Part shown: piece after piece, positions 43,727-55,908 of the stretch
Numbering within the stretch: position 1 is the first letter of the stretch
How the letters are laid out: each line of letters starts with the position of its first letter
Made by a program: the position numbers and the translations under genes
The notes under the pieces: model-generated
Databases searched by the model: none
The model's input: only the letters and a program-made list of their open reading frames with translations
Told to the model about the DNA's origin: nothing
Source: Posidonia oceanica
Taxonomy: Eukaryota; Streptophyta; Magnoliopsida; Alismatales; Posidoniaceae
Length of the DNA stretch: 64,000 nt
Direction of reading: 5' to 3'
Assembly: GCA_037176725.1 (NCBI GenBank)
Contig: JAZBRS010000026.1
Location: 106,623,501-106,687,500 of the forward strand

Positions 43727-46700
43727 CCCTCAGCCATTTTCTTCCCATGTGCACGCTTCCTTGGTCAAGGGCGAGCCTCTCTCCTTGCGTGACTCTTCGG
43801 AGTCCTGCGTGCTTGTTCCTCCTCGGTTGAGGACAAGCCTTTTTCTTCCCACGTGCTTCCTTCCTTGGTCGAGGGCGAGCCTTTCTCCTTGCATGACTCT
43901 TCGGAGTCCCGCGTGCTTGTTCCTCCTCGGTCGAGGACGAGCCCCTGTCTTTCCGTGTGCTTGCTTCCTCATTCGACGGTGAGCCCCTCTTCTCCTTTGC
44001 CTTTGTCATCCTGCGTGCTTGTTTCCTCCGTCGAGGACAAGCCTCCTGCCTCGCGTGACCTGCTGGGGTGCCGCTTGCATGCTCCTCCGTCGAGGACTAG
44101 CCTTCTGCCTTGCATGACCTGCTGGGGTCCCGCTTCTTTGCTCCTCCGTCGAGGACAATCCTCCTGCCTCGCATGACCTGCTAGGGTCCCGCTTGCTTGC
44201 TCCTCCATCGAGGACAAGACTTATGCTCCGCGTGACCAGCTGAGGTCCCGCCTGCTTGCTCCTCCTTTCATGGAAAGCCTTCTTCTTCGCGTGACCTGCT
44301 GAGGTCCCTCTTGCTTACTCCTCCGTCGCGGACAAGCCTTTTGCCTTGCGTAATCTGCTGAGCTCCCGCTTGCTTGCTCCTCCGTCGAGGACAAGCCTCC
44401 TGCCACGCGTAACCTGTTGGGGTCCCGCCTGCTTGCTCCTCCGTCAAGGACAAGCTTCCTGCTCCACGTGACCTGCTGAGGTCCTGCTGACTTGCTCCTC
44501 CGTCGAGGACAAGCCTTCTTCCTCACGTGACTTGCTGGGGTCCCGCATGCTTGTTCCTCCTCGGTCGAGGACGAGCCTTTTTCATCTCGTGAGCTTGCTT
44601 CCTCAGTCGAGGGCGAGCCTTTCTCCTTGCATGACTCTTCGGAGTCCCGCAAGCTTGTTCCTCCTCGGTCGAGGACGAGCCTTTGTCATCTCGCATGCTT
44701 GCTTCCTCGTTCGAGGGCGAGCCTTTCTCCTTGCGTGACTCTTTCGAGTCCCGCGTGCTTGTTCCTCCTCGGTCGAGGACGAGTCTTTATCTTCTCGTGT
44801 GCTTGCTTCCTCGGTCGAGGGTGAGCCTTTCTCTTTGCGTGACTCTCCAGAGTCCTGCGTGCTTGTTCCTCCTCGGTTGAGGACGAGCCTTTGTCTTCTC
44901 GGGTGCTTGCTTCCTCGGTCAAGGTCGAGCCTTTCTTCTTGCGTGACTCTCCGGAGTCTCGTGTGCTTGTGCTTCCTCGGTCAAGGGCGAGCCTTTCTCC
45001 TTGCGTGACTCCTTCGAGTCCCACGTGCTTGTTCCTCCTCGGTCGAGGATGAGCCCTTGTCTTCTCACATGCTTGCTTCCTCGGTTGAGGGCGAGCCTTT
45101 CTCCTTGCATGACTCACTGGAGTCCCGCGTGGTTGTTCCTCCTCGGTCGACAACAAGTCTTTTTCTTCTCACGTGCTTGCTTCCTCGGTCGAGGGTGAGC
45201 CTTTCTCCGTGCATGACTCTTCGGAGTCCCGCGTGCTTGTTCCTCCTCAATCGAGGGCGAGCCTTTCTCCTTGCGTGACTCTTCGGAGTCCCGCGTGCTT
45301 GTTCCTCCTTGGTTAAGGACGAACCTTTTTCTTCCCGCGTGCTTGCTTCCTCGGTCAAGGGTGAGCGTTTCTCCTTTAGTGACTCCTTCGAGTCCCGTGT
45401 GCTTGTTCCTCCTCGGTTGAGGACGAGCCCTTGTCTTCTCGTGTGCTTGCTTCCTCGGTCGAGGGCGAGCCTTTCTCCTTGCATTTCTCTCCGGAGTCCC
45501 GTGTGCTTGTTCCTCCTCGGTCGAGGTCGAGCCTTTTTCTTCTCACGAGCTTGCTTCCTCGGTCGAGGGTGAGCCTTTCTCCTGGCGTAACTCTTCGGAG
45601 TCCCGCGTGCTTGTTCCTCCTCGGTCGAGGACGAGCCTTTTTCTTCTCGCGTGCTTGCTTCCTCGGTTGAGGGCGAGCCTTTCTCCTTGCGTGACTCTTC
45701 AGAGTCCCGCGTGCTTGTCCCTCCTCGGTTGAGGACGTGCCTTAGTCTTCTCGCATGCTTGCTTTTTCAGTCGAGGCGAGCCTTTCTCCTTGCGTGACTC
45801 TTCGGAGTCCCACGTGCTTGTTCCTCAATGGTCGAGGACGAGCCCTTGTCTTTCCGTGTGCTTGCTTCCTCAGTCGAGGGCGAGCCCCTCTTCTCCTTCG
45901 CCTTTGTCGTCCAGAGTGCTTATTTCCTCCGTCGAGGACAAGCCTCCTGCCTCGCGTGACCTGTTGGGGTCCCGCCTACTTGCTCCTCCGTCGAGGACAA
46001 GCCTTCTGCCTCGCATGACCTGCTGGGGTCCCGCCTGCTTGCTCGTCCATCGAGGACAAGCCTCCTGCCTCGCGTGACCTACTTGGGTCCTGGCTACTTG
46101 CTCCTCCATCAAGGACAAGCCTTTTGCACCGTGTGACCTGCTGAGGTCCCTCTTGCTTGCTCCTCCGTCGAGGGCAAGCCTTCTGCTCCGCGTGACCTGC
46201 TGAGGTCCCGCCTGCTTGCTCCTCTGTCGAGGACTAGCCTTCTGCCTCGCGTGACCTGTTGGGGTCCCGTCTGCTTGCTCCTCTGTCGCAGACAAGCCTT
46301 CTGCCTCGCGTAATCTGCAGGGCTCCCGCCTGCTTGCTCCTCCGTCGAGGACAAGCCTCCTGCCACGCGTAACCTGCTGGGGTCCCGCCTGCTTGCTCCT
46401 CCATCAAGGACAAGCCTCTTGCTCCGTGTGACCTGCTGAGGTCCCGCCGACTTGCTCCTCCATCGAGGACAAGCCTTCTTCCTCGCATGACTTGCTGGGG
46501 TCCCACATGCTTGTTCCTCCTCGGTCGTGGACGAGCCTTTTTCTTCTCGCGTGCTTGCTTCCTTGGTCGAGGGCGAGCCTTTCTCCTTGCATGACTCTTC
46601 GGAGTCCCGCATGCTTGCTCCTCCTTCGTCGAGGATGAGCCTTTGTTTTCTCACGTGCTTGCTTCCTCGGTCGAGGGCGAGCCTTTCTCCTTACGTGACT

Positions 46701-49690
46701 CCTCGGTGTCCCGCGTGCTTGTTCCTCCTCGGTCAAGGACGAGCCCTTTCTTCTAGCGTGCTTCCTTCCTCGGTCGAGGGCGAGCCTTTCTCCTTGCGTG
46801 ACTCTCCAGAGTCTCGGGTGCTTGTTCCTCCTCGGTCGAGGACGAGCCTTAGTCTTCTCGCGTGCTTGCTTCCTCGGTTGAGGGCGAGCCTTTCTCCTTG
46901 CGTGACTCTCCGGTGTCTTGCGTGCTTGTGCTTCCTCGATCAAGGGCGAGCCTTTCTCCTTGCGTGACTCCTCGGAGTCCCACGTGCTTGTTCCTCCTCG
47001 GTCGAGGATGAGCCCTTGTCTTCTCACATGCTTGCTTCCTTGGTCGAGGGCGATTCTTTCTCCTTGCGTGACTCACCGGAGTCCCGCGTGCTTGTTCCTC
47101 CTCGGTCGAGGATAAGCCTTTTTCTTCTCGCGTGCTTGCTTCCTCAGTCGAGGGCGAGCCTTTCTCCGTGCGTGACTCTTCGGAGTCCCGCGTGCTTGTT
47201 CCTCCTCGATTGAGGGTGAGCCTTTCTCCTTGCATGACTCTTCGGAGTTCCACGTGCTTGTTCCTCCTTGGTCGAGGTCGGGCCTTTTTCTTCCCCGGTG
47301 CTTGCTTCCACGGTCGAGGGCGAGCGTTTCTCCTTCAGTGACTCCTTGGAGTCCCACTTGCTTGTTCCTCCTCGATCGAGGACGAGCCTTTGTCTTCTCG
47401 CGTGCTTGCTTCCTCAGTCGAGGGCCAGCATTTCTCCTTGCATGACTCTCTGGAGTCCCACGTGCTTGTTCCTCCTCGATCAAGGACGAGCCTTTTTCTT
47501 CTCGTGTGCTTGCTTCCTCGGTCGAGGGCGAGTCTAACTCCTTGCGTAATTCTTCGGAGTCCCGCGTGCTTGTTCCTCCTTGGTCGAGGACAAGCCTTTT
47601 TCTTCTCGCGTGCTTGCTTCCTCGGTTGAGGGCGAGCCTTTCTCCTTGCGTGACTCTTCAAAGTCCCGCGTGCTTCTTCCTCCTCGGTTGAGGACGAGCC
47701 TTTCTCTTCTCGCGTGCTTGCTTTCTCGGTCGAGGCGAGCCTTTCTCCTTGTGTGACTCTTCGTAGTCCCGCGTGCTTGTTCCTCATCGGTCGAGGACGA
47801 GCCCTTGTCTTTCCGTGTGCTTGCTTCCTCATTCGAGGGCGAGCCCCTCTTCTCCTTTGCCTTTGTCGTCCTGAGTGGTTGTTTCCTCCGTCGAGGACAA
47901 GCCTCCTGCCTCGCGTGACTTGCTGGGGTCCCGCCTGCTTGCTCCTCCGTCGAGGACAAGCCTTCTGCCTCACATGAACTGTTGTGGTCCCGCTTGCTTG
48001 CTCGTCCATCGAGGACAAGCCTCCTACCACGCGTAACCTACTTGGGTCCTGCCTGCTTGCTCCTCCGTCGAGGACAAGCCTTCTGCTCCGTGTGACCTGC
48101 TGAGGTCCCGCTTGCTTGTTCCTCCGTCGAGGGCAAGCCTTCTGCTCCTCGTGACCTGCTAAGGTCCCGCCTGCTTGCTCCTCCGTCGAGGACTAGCCTT
48201 CTGCCACGCGTGACCTGCTGGGGTCCCGCCTGCTTGCTCCTCCATCGTGGACGAGCCTCCTGCCTTGTGTGACCTACTGGGGTCCCGCCTGCTTGCTCCT
48301 CCGTCAAGGACAAGCCTCCTGCTCTGCTTGACCTGCCGGGGTCTCGCCTGCTTGTTCCTCCGTTGAGGACAAGCCACTTGGCCCGACCCTGCCGGGGTCC
48401 CACTTGCTTGCTCTTCCGTCGAGGAGAAGCCTTCTGCTTTGTGTGACTCTGCCGGGGTCCCGCCTGCTTACTCCTCCGTCGAGGACAAGCCTCCTGCCTT
48501 GCGCGACCTGCTGGGGTCCCGCCTGCTTGCTTCTCCGTTGAGGACAAGTTGCTTCGCGGGACCCTGCCGGGGTCCCGCCTGCTTGCTTCTCCGTCGAGGA
48601 CAAGCTGCTTCGCACAACCCTACCGGGGTCTTGCCTGCTTGCTCCTCCGTCGTGGACTAGCCTTTTGCTTCGCGCGACCCTACCGGGGTCCCGCCTACTT
48701 GTTCCTCCGTTGAGGACAAGCCACTTCGCCCGACCTTGCCGGGGTCCCACCTACTTGCTCCTCCGTCGAGGACAAGCCTTTTGCTTTACGCGACCCTGCC
48801 GGGGTCCCGCCTGCTTGCTCCTCCGTCGAGGATAAGCCTTCTGCTTTGCGCGACCCTGCCGGGGTCCCGCCTGCTTGCTCCTCTGTCAAGGACAAGCCAC
48901 TTCGCGCGACCCTGCCGGGGTCCCACCTGCTTGCTCCTCCATCGAGGACAAGTTGCTTTGCGCGACCTTGCCGGGGTCCCGCCTGCTTGCTCCTCCGTCG
49001 AGGACAAGCCGCTTTGCGCGACCCTACCGGGGTCCCGCCTGCTTGCTCCTCCATCGAGGACAAGCCGCTTCGCATGACCCTTCCGATGGGTCCTGCCTGC
49101 TTGCTCCATCGTCGAGGACAAGCCTCTTTGCGTGACCCTACCGGGGTCCCACTTGCTTGATCCTCCGTTGAGGACAAGTCGCTTCGTGCGACCCTTCCTG
49201 GGTCCCGCCTGCTTACTCCTCCATTGAGGACAAGCCGCTTCGCGCGACCCTTCCAGGGTCCCACCTGCTTGCTCCTCCATTGAGGACAAGCCGCTTTGCG
49301 TGACCCTGCCGGGGTCTCACCTGCTTGCTCCTCCGTCGAGGACAAGCCGCTTCGCGCGACCCTGCCGGGGTCCCGCCTTCTTGCTCCTCTGTTGAGGACA
49401 AGCCGCTTCGCGCGATCCTTCCAAGGGGTCTCGCCTGCTTACTCCTCTATCGAGGACAAGTCACTTCGCGCGACCCTGCTAGGGTCTCACCTGCTTGCTC
49501 CTCCGTCGAGGACAAGCCTTCTGTTTCGCGCGACCCTACTGGGGTCTCGCTTGCTTGCTCCTCCGTCGAGGACATGCCTTCTGCTTTGCGTGGCTTGCTG
49601 GGGTCCTGCCTGCTTGCTCCTCCGTCGAGGGCAAGCCTTCCGCTTTGCACATCCCTGCTGGGGTCTCGCCTACATGCTCCTCCGTGGAGG
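43727..49690. repeat. Higher-order tandem array A3 (105-bp and 60/56-bp units)
   Basis: Blocks of 105-bp units (two related halves, core CCTCGGTCGAGGACGAGCC) alternate with blocks of 60-bp units (core CTCCGTCGAGGACAAGCC), the latter shortening to about 56 bp after 48.5 kb. A junction sequence, GCCCCTCTTCTCCTTTGCC or close to it, recurs near 43985, 45890 and 47850, a higher-order period of roughly 1.9-2.0 kb. Tandem arrays in the 3' untranslated region are known for Tat/Ogre elements and can seed satellite DNA. Open frames through it reflect unit lengths divisible by three. Confidence 0.9.
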
Positions 49691-49692
49691 AC

Positions 49693-49965
49693 AAGTCTTC
49701 TGCTCCGCGTTTTATTACCGACATACATCTCGGTTGACAAATCGCTATCCTGCTCCGCGTTTTGTTACCGACTTGCATCTCGGTTGACAAATCACTATCC
49801 TACTCTGCGTTTTGTCACCGACTTGCATCTCGATTGACAAATCGCTATATCGCTCCGCGTTTTGTTACCGACATGCGTCTCGATTGACAAACTCGCCTTC
49901 CCATTCCGCGTTTTTGTCACCGACTTGCTTCTCGGTTGACAAACTTGCCATTCTGCCCTCCAATT
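49693..49965. repeat. 51-bp tandem repeat, about five copies
   Basis: Unit CTCCGCGTTTTGTTACCGAC followed by a TCGGTTGACAAATC part; period 50-52 bp. Follows directly on array A3. Confidence 0.8.
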
Positions 49966-50045
49966 TGCTTTTTTATCCTTTGGCTTGGCAATCCTAACTG
50001 CTCATCGATGGTTCCGTCAACCTATCATTTTGTCATCCTTATGTC

Positions 50046-50139
50046 GGGCTGGTAGCCCTAACTGCTCGGCGATGAGTCCGTTAACTTATCATCCGAGCTG
50101 ATATCCCTAACTATTCGGCGATAGGTCCGTCAACCTATC
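50046..50139. repeat. Fold-back module A, two copies
   Basis: GGGCT-GGT-AGCCC then GATGAGT-CCGTTA-ACTTATC; second copy GAGCT...ATCCC then GATAGGT-CCGTCA-ACCTATC. Stem changes keep pairing (A-T and G-T versus G-C). Confidence 0.7.
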
Positions 50140-50168
50140 ATCCATCCATCCATCCATCCTCGCTTTTC

Positions 50169-50242
50169 GATGCCATAGGCGCTTAGGCTGTCCCCTGGTA
50201 TCATCTCTGATACTAGGGGCATCTTTTTTGCTGCCCTATGGT
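50169..50242. repeat. Fold-back module B, copy a
   Basis: Inner hairpin CCCCTGGTATCA-TCTC-TGATACTAGGGG (12 bp, one G-T pair). Outer arms GATGCCATAGG and CCTATGGTATC pair over 11 bp with one G-T. Confidence 0.75.
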
Positions 50243-50261
50243 ATCGCCTCCTCATCTCATC

Positions 50262-50308
50262 GGGCTGATATCCCTAACTATTCAACGATAGGTCTGTCAA
50301 CTTATCAC
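50262..50308. repeat. Fold-back module A, single copy
   Basis: GGGCTGATATCCC and GATAGGT-CTGTCA-ACTTATC. Confidence 0.65.
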
Positions 50309-50452
50309 CTTGCATTTGCATTATCCCATTGCATTCCCCACCGACATTGCACACCGCACGGTGAACCCTTTCATTCATTTCATTGCATTCGGGCTGATAC
50401 CCCCAACTACTCGGCTAGCAAACTCGTCAGTGTTGTCTCCACCCTGCATTTT

Positions 50453-50533
50453 GATGCCATGGGCGTTTCAGCTGTCCCCTTGGTATCGTTCACCGATACC
50501 AGGGGCATCTTTATTTTGCTGCCCCATGATATC
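50453..50533. repeat. Fold-back module B, copy b
   Basis: Inner hairpin with TGGTATCG and CGATACCA arms; outer GATGCCATGGG with CCCATGATATC. The A-to-G change in one outer arm is matched by T-to-C in the other. Confidence 0.7.
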
Positions 50534-50744
50534 CCATTTCCATCTGCATCGGGCTCACATCCCCAACTATTAAGGGAGCGTCTACGGACGTCTGCCACAC
50601 CTTCGGATATGGTATTCCCGTTGCATTCATGGTTACAAGCCGTCCCACTTGTCACCACCTCTCTTGCTTGACAGACTCGCTAGCCTGTCAATGCCTTCGA
50701 TACCAGGTGCGTCTAGCAGCCCCTTGGTCTCATCTCATCCTCAG

Positions 50745-50838
50745 CGGCCTGATAGCCCTAACTATCCGGTGATGAGTCCGTCAACTCCTTAGAGGGCTGA
50801 TAACCCTAACTACCGGCGATAGGTCCGCTAACTTATCA
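50745..50838. repeat. Fold-back module A, two copies
   Basis: GGCCTGATAGCCC/GATGAGT-CCGTCA-ACTCC and GGGCTGATAACCC/GATAGGT-CCGCTA-ACTTATC. Confidence 0.65.
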
Positions 50839-51852
50839 CCCATTCGTCGTAGTGTAATAGCGTTCTGTTGCATGGCATTAACATTCCATTGCATGACATC
50901 ATATAGCTTCATTGTATTCTCCGTAGAGTCAATCCTTGTATTACATCTCATCATCACACGGACATCGTGCGCTTAGGATTCGAACCCCTAGCTCGCGTAT
51001 TGCTTAAGGTAACATCCTCGGCACTCGCAAGACTTTCGTGGCTTGCTGGCTTTGGATGGCACCTGTGGTAGTGCGCGGCCCCGGTATCGTTTTCTCAGTT
51101 TCGCGTGCCCAGCGTTCCACTGTATATACAATGCATCTCACTGCATAACAATGCATAACATTTGCATCCTTATTGTGTTGCCACTCCTCTGTAGTCATTA
51201 CACCAACCCCCACATTCCGTTTCCCGGACATGGCGTGTTTAGGAAACCGAACCCCTGATCGCACGTTGCTTCAAGTGACATCTCCAACACCAGCAGCTCT
51301 CTGTAGCCTGCCGGCTTAAGATGACACCCGTGGTAGTGCACGGCCAGGATCGCTTCCTTGGCATTACGTACCCGCCACTACATGCACATCCACAGCATCT
51401 TTCTTACAGCATCTTGCTCTTAGCCTTTTACTTTCAGCATCTGCATCGCCTACGCCTACAGCATAAAGCTTGGCAAACGGCACCCCCGTGCTAAAGCTGT
51501 ACACCGCTCAACGCACGCGGTCGTCCAGCTTTCCCGAAGTACTGCCTGGCGACCATTGCATTGCATTTTCCGTCTTTTTCCGCGTGCATGCACCATCCTG
51601 CTTTCCCCCATAGGAGTACAGCGCAATGAGCATTAGCGTAGGCATCACATTTGCACCAGCACCATACACTAGTCTTTGCATTGGCACAGCATTCTAGTGT
51701 TCGCATTCATCTGCATTCAGCAACGAGTCATAACTTTCGGTGCATCCACCGAATAAATGACTCAAGCCTACAGCAACATCTTGCTCTCATCGTTGTCAGA
51801 TGGAGTGTCTTGTCAACCCTGAACCACGATCTCGCTACACTTGACCTCGCTC

Positions 51853-51865
51853 AGGGAGGGGCATC
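51853..51865 (+). other. Polypurine tract
   Basis: AGGGAGGGGCATC directly before TGTAGACACCCC; the same tract precedes the LTR at 57317. Confidence 0.75.
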
Positions 51866-52552
51866 TGTAGACACCCCATTTTGACAGGCTAAATTGGTTG
51901 AATCTTTCTCATTGGTGGTTCTCTCCCAAACTTCAAACCAAACCCTAAAACCAAATCCAAAACCACACATATTTTCTAAACCTAAATCCCCTCACAAAAA
52001 CCCTAGGGTAAACCCCACAAAAACCCTAGGATGCCCTCACCAAACCCACATTTTAACCACACCTAAACCCTAGGTTAAAACACTCAATTCTCAACCACAC
52101 TTAAACCCACAATTTTAAACCACCCACTAAACCCTAGGTTAGAACCCTAAACCAAGGAACCCATTCACAAGCCCACCTAAACCCTAAACCCTAGGATTCA
52201 AACCAAACACAAAACCCACCTAAACCCTAAACCCTAGGTTAAAGCCTAAACCCAAGTTTAAAATCCTAAACCTAGGGACACTTGACATCAAAACCTTAGG
52301 ACTCACCAAAACCTAGGGAACTTCACACAAAACCCTAGGATCCACACCCTCACAAAACCCAGAAAAACATACACATCCAAACCTCACACAAAACAAAACC
52401 TAGCAGAACCTTAAACTATAGGTTAAAGCCTAGAAAACCCACACTAGAAACCTAGGATCCACAAAACCCTAAACCCTAGAAACCCTAGGTCATACCCATT
52501 TCAAACCTAAGCCCATCTTCTTTTCCTCCTTCCCTTCTTTCTTTCTTTCTCC

Positions 52553-52583
<31 letters not shown>

Positions 52584-53100
52584 TTCTTTCTTTCTTTTTT
52601 TCTTTTCTCTCCAAGCCCAACCCAACTCCCTCTCCTTCCTCCTCTTTCTTTTTTTCTTTTTTTCTTTTTTTACTCTTCTTTCCACATGCAGCCCAAGCCC
52701 AATCTCTTCTCCCTTTCTTTTTTTCTCTCCCCTTTTTTCCTTTCATTTCCCCCTCCTCCCCTCTTCCTTTTTTTCCTTTTTCTCCCTTCCTTCCCCACCA
52801 GGCCCAAGCCCAATAGCCACCCTCTCCTTCCTTTCCTTTTTCCCCCTCACGACCCAGCCCGACTCCTCCTCTACTTCCTTCTTCTTCCTCCTCTTCTTCT
52901 CCTCACCACTAATGACACCTGTTTCCTTCCCCCGATTTTTCCCTCCATTTTCAAATGTCGTCGCATACATCGAACCTCTTGCAGAGCCTGCCTATGCAGC
53001 GAGTCAGCCAGACTCTTCTCAGATAGATTACACGCATAGTTTTGCACACACTGCAAAAACTGTCACTGTCGAGTCCGTGCATCACATCGCACTCGCTAGG
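51866..53100 (+). repeat. Truncated Tat LTR
   Basis: Starts TGTAGACACCCC after a polypurine tract. Contains many AAACCCTAG/AAACCCTAA-like motifs (51.95-52.5 kb), then a pyrimidine-rich block with a (CTTT)n microsatellite near 52535-52600. The conserved LTR 3' block and end (ACTACA) are absent; it runs into gag sequence near 53.1 kb, so the 3' part was lost. Confidence 0.65.
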
Positions 53101-53157
53101 TAATGACTCCAACCAGGGCAAAGACGACCTCGTCAGGCTGAGTGTGATTACACCGCT

Positions 53158-53831
53158 TTGCCCGAACCACTGAGCATCATCCTCCCTCAGGTTGAGTCAC
53201 TCCTGAGATTCTCGGCTATCCGTCCATCACCGAATCCCCCTCCGCGGTGGCATAACACGGATCAGTTCTGCAGTTTCCATCGAGCCACGGGGCACTCGAC
53301 GGATGATTGCATCACTTTACTGGACGTCGTCCAAGGCTTGATCGATCGAAAGATCTTCAGCGTTGCCGCACAAGAGGCAGCACCTACACTGGCACCTGCA
53401 CATACACTTGCACCAACACTTGCACAACTTAGCGTAGCTGACCCTCCCTCTCTTGAGCCTACAGGCTTCGAAGATGTCAGAACCTCGAGAGTCTTCTCCC
53501 TCATGCGTGTCCTCTCTGAGTCTAGCTCCGCCCAGGTGGATCTTTTAATCCCAATGGTGCAATCTCCTTTTCCTACTTTCCTTAGCTCGTCCGAGGGACG
53601 CTCGGAGACGCAGCAGTGGTGTCAACAACGAGCTCGATCGTAGCACCATCTAGGTCAGCTTCTCCTCCAACCCTAGCAGCTCCAGTGCTCCCCGCACTGC
53701 CACCAGCAGCTCTAGTGCTCTCGGCACTACCATCCGCAGCTCCAGTGCTCCCCACACTGCCGACAGCAAACCCCGTCGACAGCGTCAGCAGCGTAAGAGC
53801 GGACCCAGCACCTCCCTCCCGAGGTTGCTGA
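53158..53831 (+). pseudogene. Gag remnant with CHHC knuckle (E4)
   Basis: PEPLSIILPQVESLLRFSA, knuckle CSFHRATGHSTDDC, then a Pro/Ala-rich tail; TAG at 53641, after which another frame continues Pro/Ala-rich over a 33-bp repeat (about 53680-53765). Ends at GCTGACAG/GTTAGT, the counterpart of the GCTGACAG/GTAAGT at 25353. Same structure as E1 and no pol. Confidence 0.65.
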
Positions 53832-54008
53832 CAGGTTAGTCCCTCTTACTTCTCTTTTAATTTTTGCATTGTCTTTTCTTTTGGTTTTGTTTTGTTTTTG
53901 CGTTTTCTCGCCTTGTCAAAAAATCAAAAAAATAAATAATAAATAACATAAAATCAACAAAACCTAAAAACATGCATTTCTTTCTTCTTCATGCATTCAT
54001 CACATCAT

Positions 54009-54052
54009 GGTGGCAGCCCTAACTGCTCGGCGATAGGTCCGTCAACTTATCA
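54009..54052. repeat. Fold-back module A
   Basis: GGTGGCAGCCC then GATAGGT-CCGTCA-ACTTATC. Confidence 0.6.
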
Positions 54053-55499
54053 TCTCTACACATATCTACCACTTCCTACACATATCTATCACCTCCTGCA
54101 TGCGCATATCATTTCCTACATCCTGGAAAACCAAAAAACACAAAAAAATAAAAAAAAACAAAAAATACAAAAACATGTCCTCCCTTCTGCTGGTTTCCTC
54201 CTTTATGTTTTCCTAAAGCAAAAACCATAAAAATCACAAAACCAACAAAAATCCAAAAAACATGTGTAAAATCTACAAAACACATAAACATTTGCATAAT
54301 CCCAAAAACCGGCTTTGGTTGACCAACAAGCAGCACCGAGAGGATGTCAAGCATCGACAATCTCAAGCAGAACTCACCCGAGCAGCGCCATCTCTTTGCA
54401 TGTGGACACAAAGTAAGACTAAGAGTAGAATAGAGCATCTCGCTGAGCTAAAAATTCCCAGAAGCGAGATCCACCTTATCGAGGAAGTCCACAGACATGG
54501 AGAGGACCAAAGCAGAGCTGAAAATAGCCAGAGGCTGCGAGTACACAAAGCAGAGGGTGAGGGTGCACGCCGATCAGCCAAACTCTTAACACCTCACCCG
54601 GGACCGCTACCCCAAGAGGGCGAAGTCATGCATATCCAAAAGAATAGAGATCATGTGAGCAAAAAAACGATAACAAGATATGCATGCTGGGTATAAAAAA
54701 AATGAAGAAAGAAGTTGAAGAAAGAAGACGCCCATGAGAGGAGTGACTCGGACAAGCATCGAAGCTCCCTCAACTTTCAACTCCAAGCACCACAATGCCA
54801 ACTGCACGGGATACATCATCAGGAGGACGTGGTCCCACCCTCCGAGTGCAGTAGCACGCTCTAACCCCTTGTGCAAACAACAACTACCTCCCTGGCAGGC
54901 TAGATGCAACTCTAGTCACTAAAGAGGGGAAAAGAAAAATCAACCCGAGAGCGTCAAAAGCGGTAGTTGGTCCCCGAGGATTTAAGACGGAGGCTATGAA
55001 GCTATATCCAACGCTTCTGCTGCCCACATGCAGCCAAAGGCTATACTCTGCAAAGCTGAGGCCTCATCCCGAACTAAGAGTGAGAATGAGAGCCACCGAC
55101 CACAACTTGGCATGGCGTTGCGCGAGGATCGAGAATCCCCTGAGTCAGAAAATGCAGAAGCATCCTCTCAGTATCAGCTGCTTTGAATTCTAAAGCCACA
55201 AAAATATACATGCATAGTAAGCTATCTTCCCCTTCGTCTGTTTTCGAAAATCGGAGTCAAGGACGAGCACTTTTTGCCTGACCTCGCTCAGAGGCTCCGT
55301 GCCTTTTCAAAGTTTTGGCCGCCCACCACGTTGGGCAGGTCCTTGATGACCGGCATGCCCCTTGTCTGCCACCCTGTGGCGTTGCATCGCATGCCCGCTC
55401 TGAGACCATTGCACACCCACCACGATGGCCCCCCGCATTTTCCTCCATCCGGGCTGGCAGCCCTTACTGCCTGGTTGATGCCCGTCAAAATGTCTATTC

Positions 55500-55592
55500 G
55501 GGTTGGCAGCCTTAATTGCTCGGTGATAGGTCCGTCAACTTATCATCGGATTGATAGCCCCAACTATCCGGCGATAGCTCCGTTAACTTATC
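55500..55592. repeat. Fold-back module A, two copies
   Basis: GGTTGGCAGCC/GATAGGT-CCGTCA-ACTTATC and TTGATAGCCCC/GATAGCT-CCGTTA-ACTTATC. Confidence 0.6.
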
Positions 55593-55618
55593 ATCCATCC
55601 ATCCATCCTTCGCATTCT

Positions 55619-55697
55619 GACGCCAGGGGCGCCTCGACTATCCCCTAGTATCATTCCTGATACCAGGGGCATCATTTTTTTGCTGCCCTATGGTATC
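55619..55697. repeat. Fold-back module B, copy c
   Basis: Inner hairpin CCCCTAGTATCA-TTCC-TGATACCAGGGG; outer arms weaker. Confidence 0.65.
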
Positions 55698-55908
55698 ATT
55701 CCCCCATCTCACCGGCCTGGTACCCCAATTGCTTGGTTGACACCTGCTAAAATGTCACCCTGCATTTCCCTCTGCATTATCCCATTGCATTCCCCACCGG
55801 CATCATACATCGCATGGTGAGCCTTTACACCCATCTCACTGCATCCGGGCTGGTATCCCAAACTACTCGGCTGACAAACTCGTTAGTTTTGTCTCCACTT
55901 TGCATTTC

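Larger units (their letters stand above)
49966..51852. other. Structured 3' non-coding region of + strand Tat element
   Basis: No gene. Contains several copies of two fold-back modules and matches 54.0-57.3 kb in order: modules, then blocks with GGATTCGAACCCC-like sequence, then a shared stretch ending in the polypurine tract. Confidence 0.7.
27957..51865 (+). mobile_element. Giant Tat/Ogre-lineage element, + strand
   Basis: LTR 27957-31078, PBS 31080-31097, gag-pol 32.2-41.1 kb, extra ORF 42.57-43.72 kb, tandem array 43.7-49.7 kb, structured non-coding region and polypurine tract to 51865, then a TGTAGACACCCC LTR start. With a 20.8-kb interior it is in the Ogre size class. The LTR starting at 51866 shares only about the first 20-25 bp with 27957, so the two ends are not a simple LTR pair; recombination or nesting is likely. 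The gag-pol frame is nearly unshifted but carries 15 premature stops. Confidence 0.8.

Noticed and set aside
43727..49690. Long Arg/Pro/Glu-rich and Ser/Leu-rich open frames on both strands
   Set aside because: Unit lengths of 105 and 60 bp are divisible by three, so several frames stay open by repetition. No domain, start context or splice evidence.
52160..52240. Telomere or true interstitial telomeric repeat
   Set aside because: CCCTAAA occurs only in short irregular runs mixed with CCTAGG.
52507..52970. Lys/Glu/Arg-rich minus-strand ORFs
   Set aside because: Translations of a (CTTT)n and pyrimidine-rich tract in an LTR.
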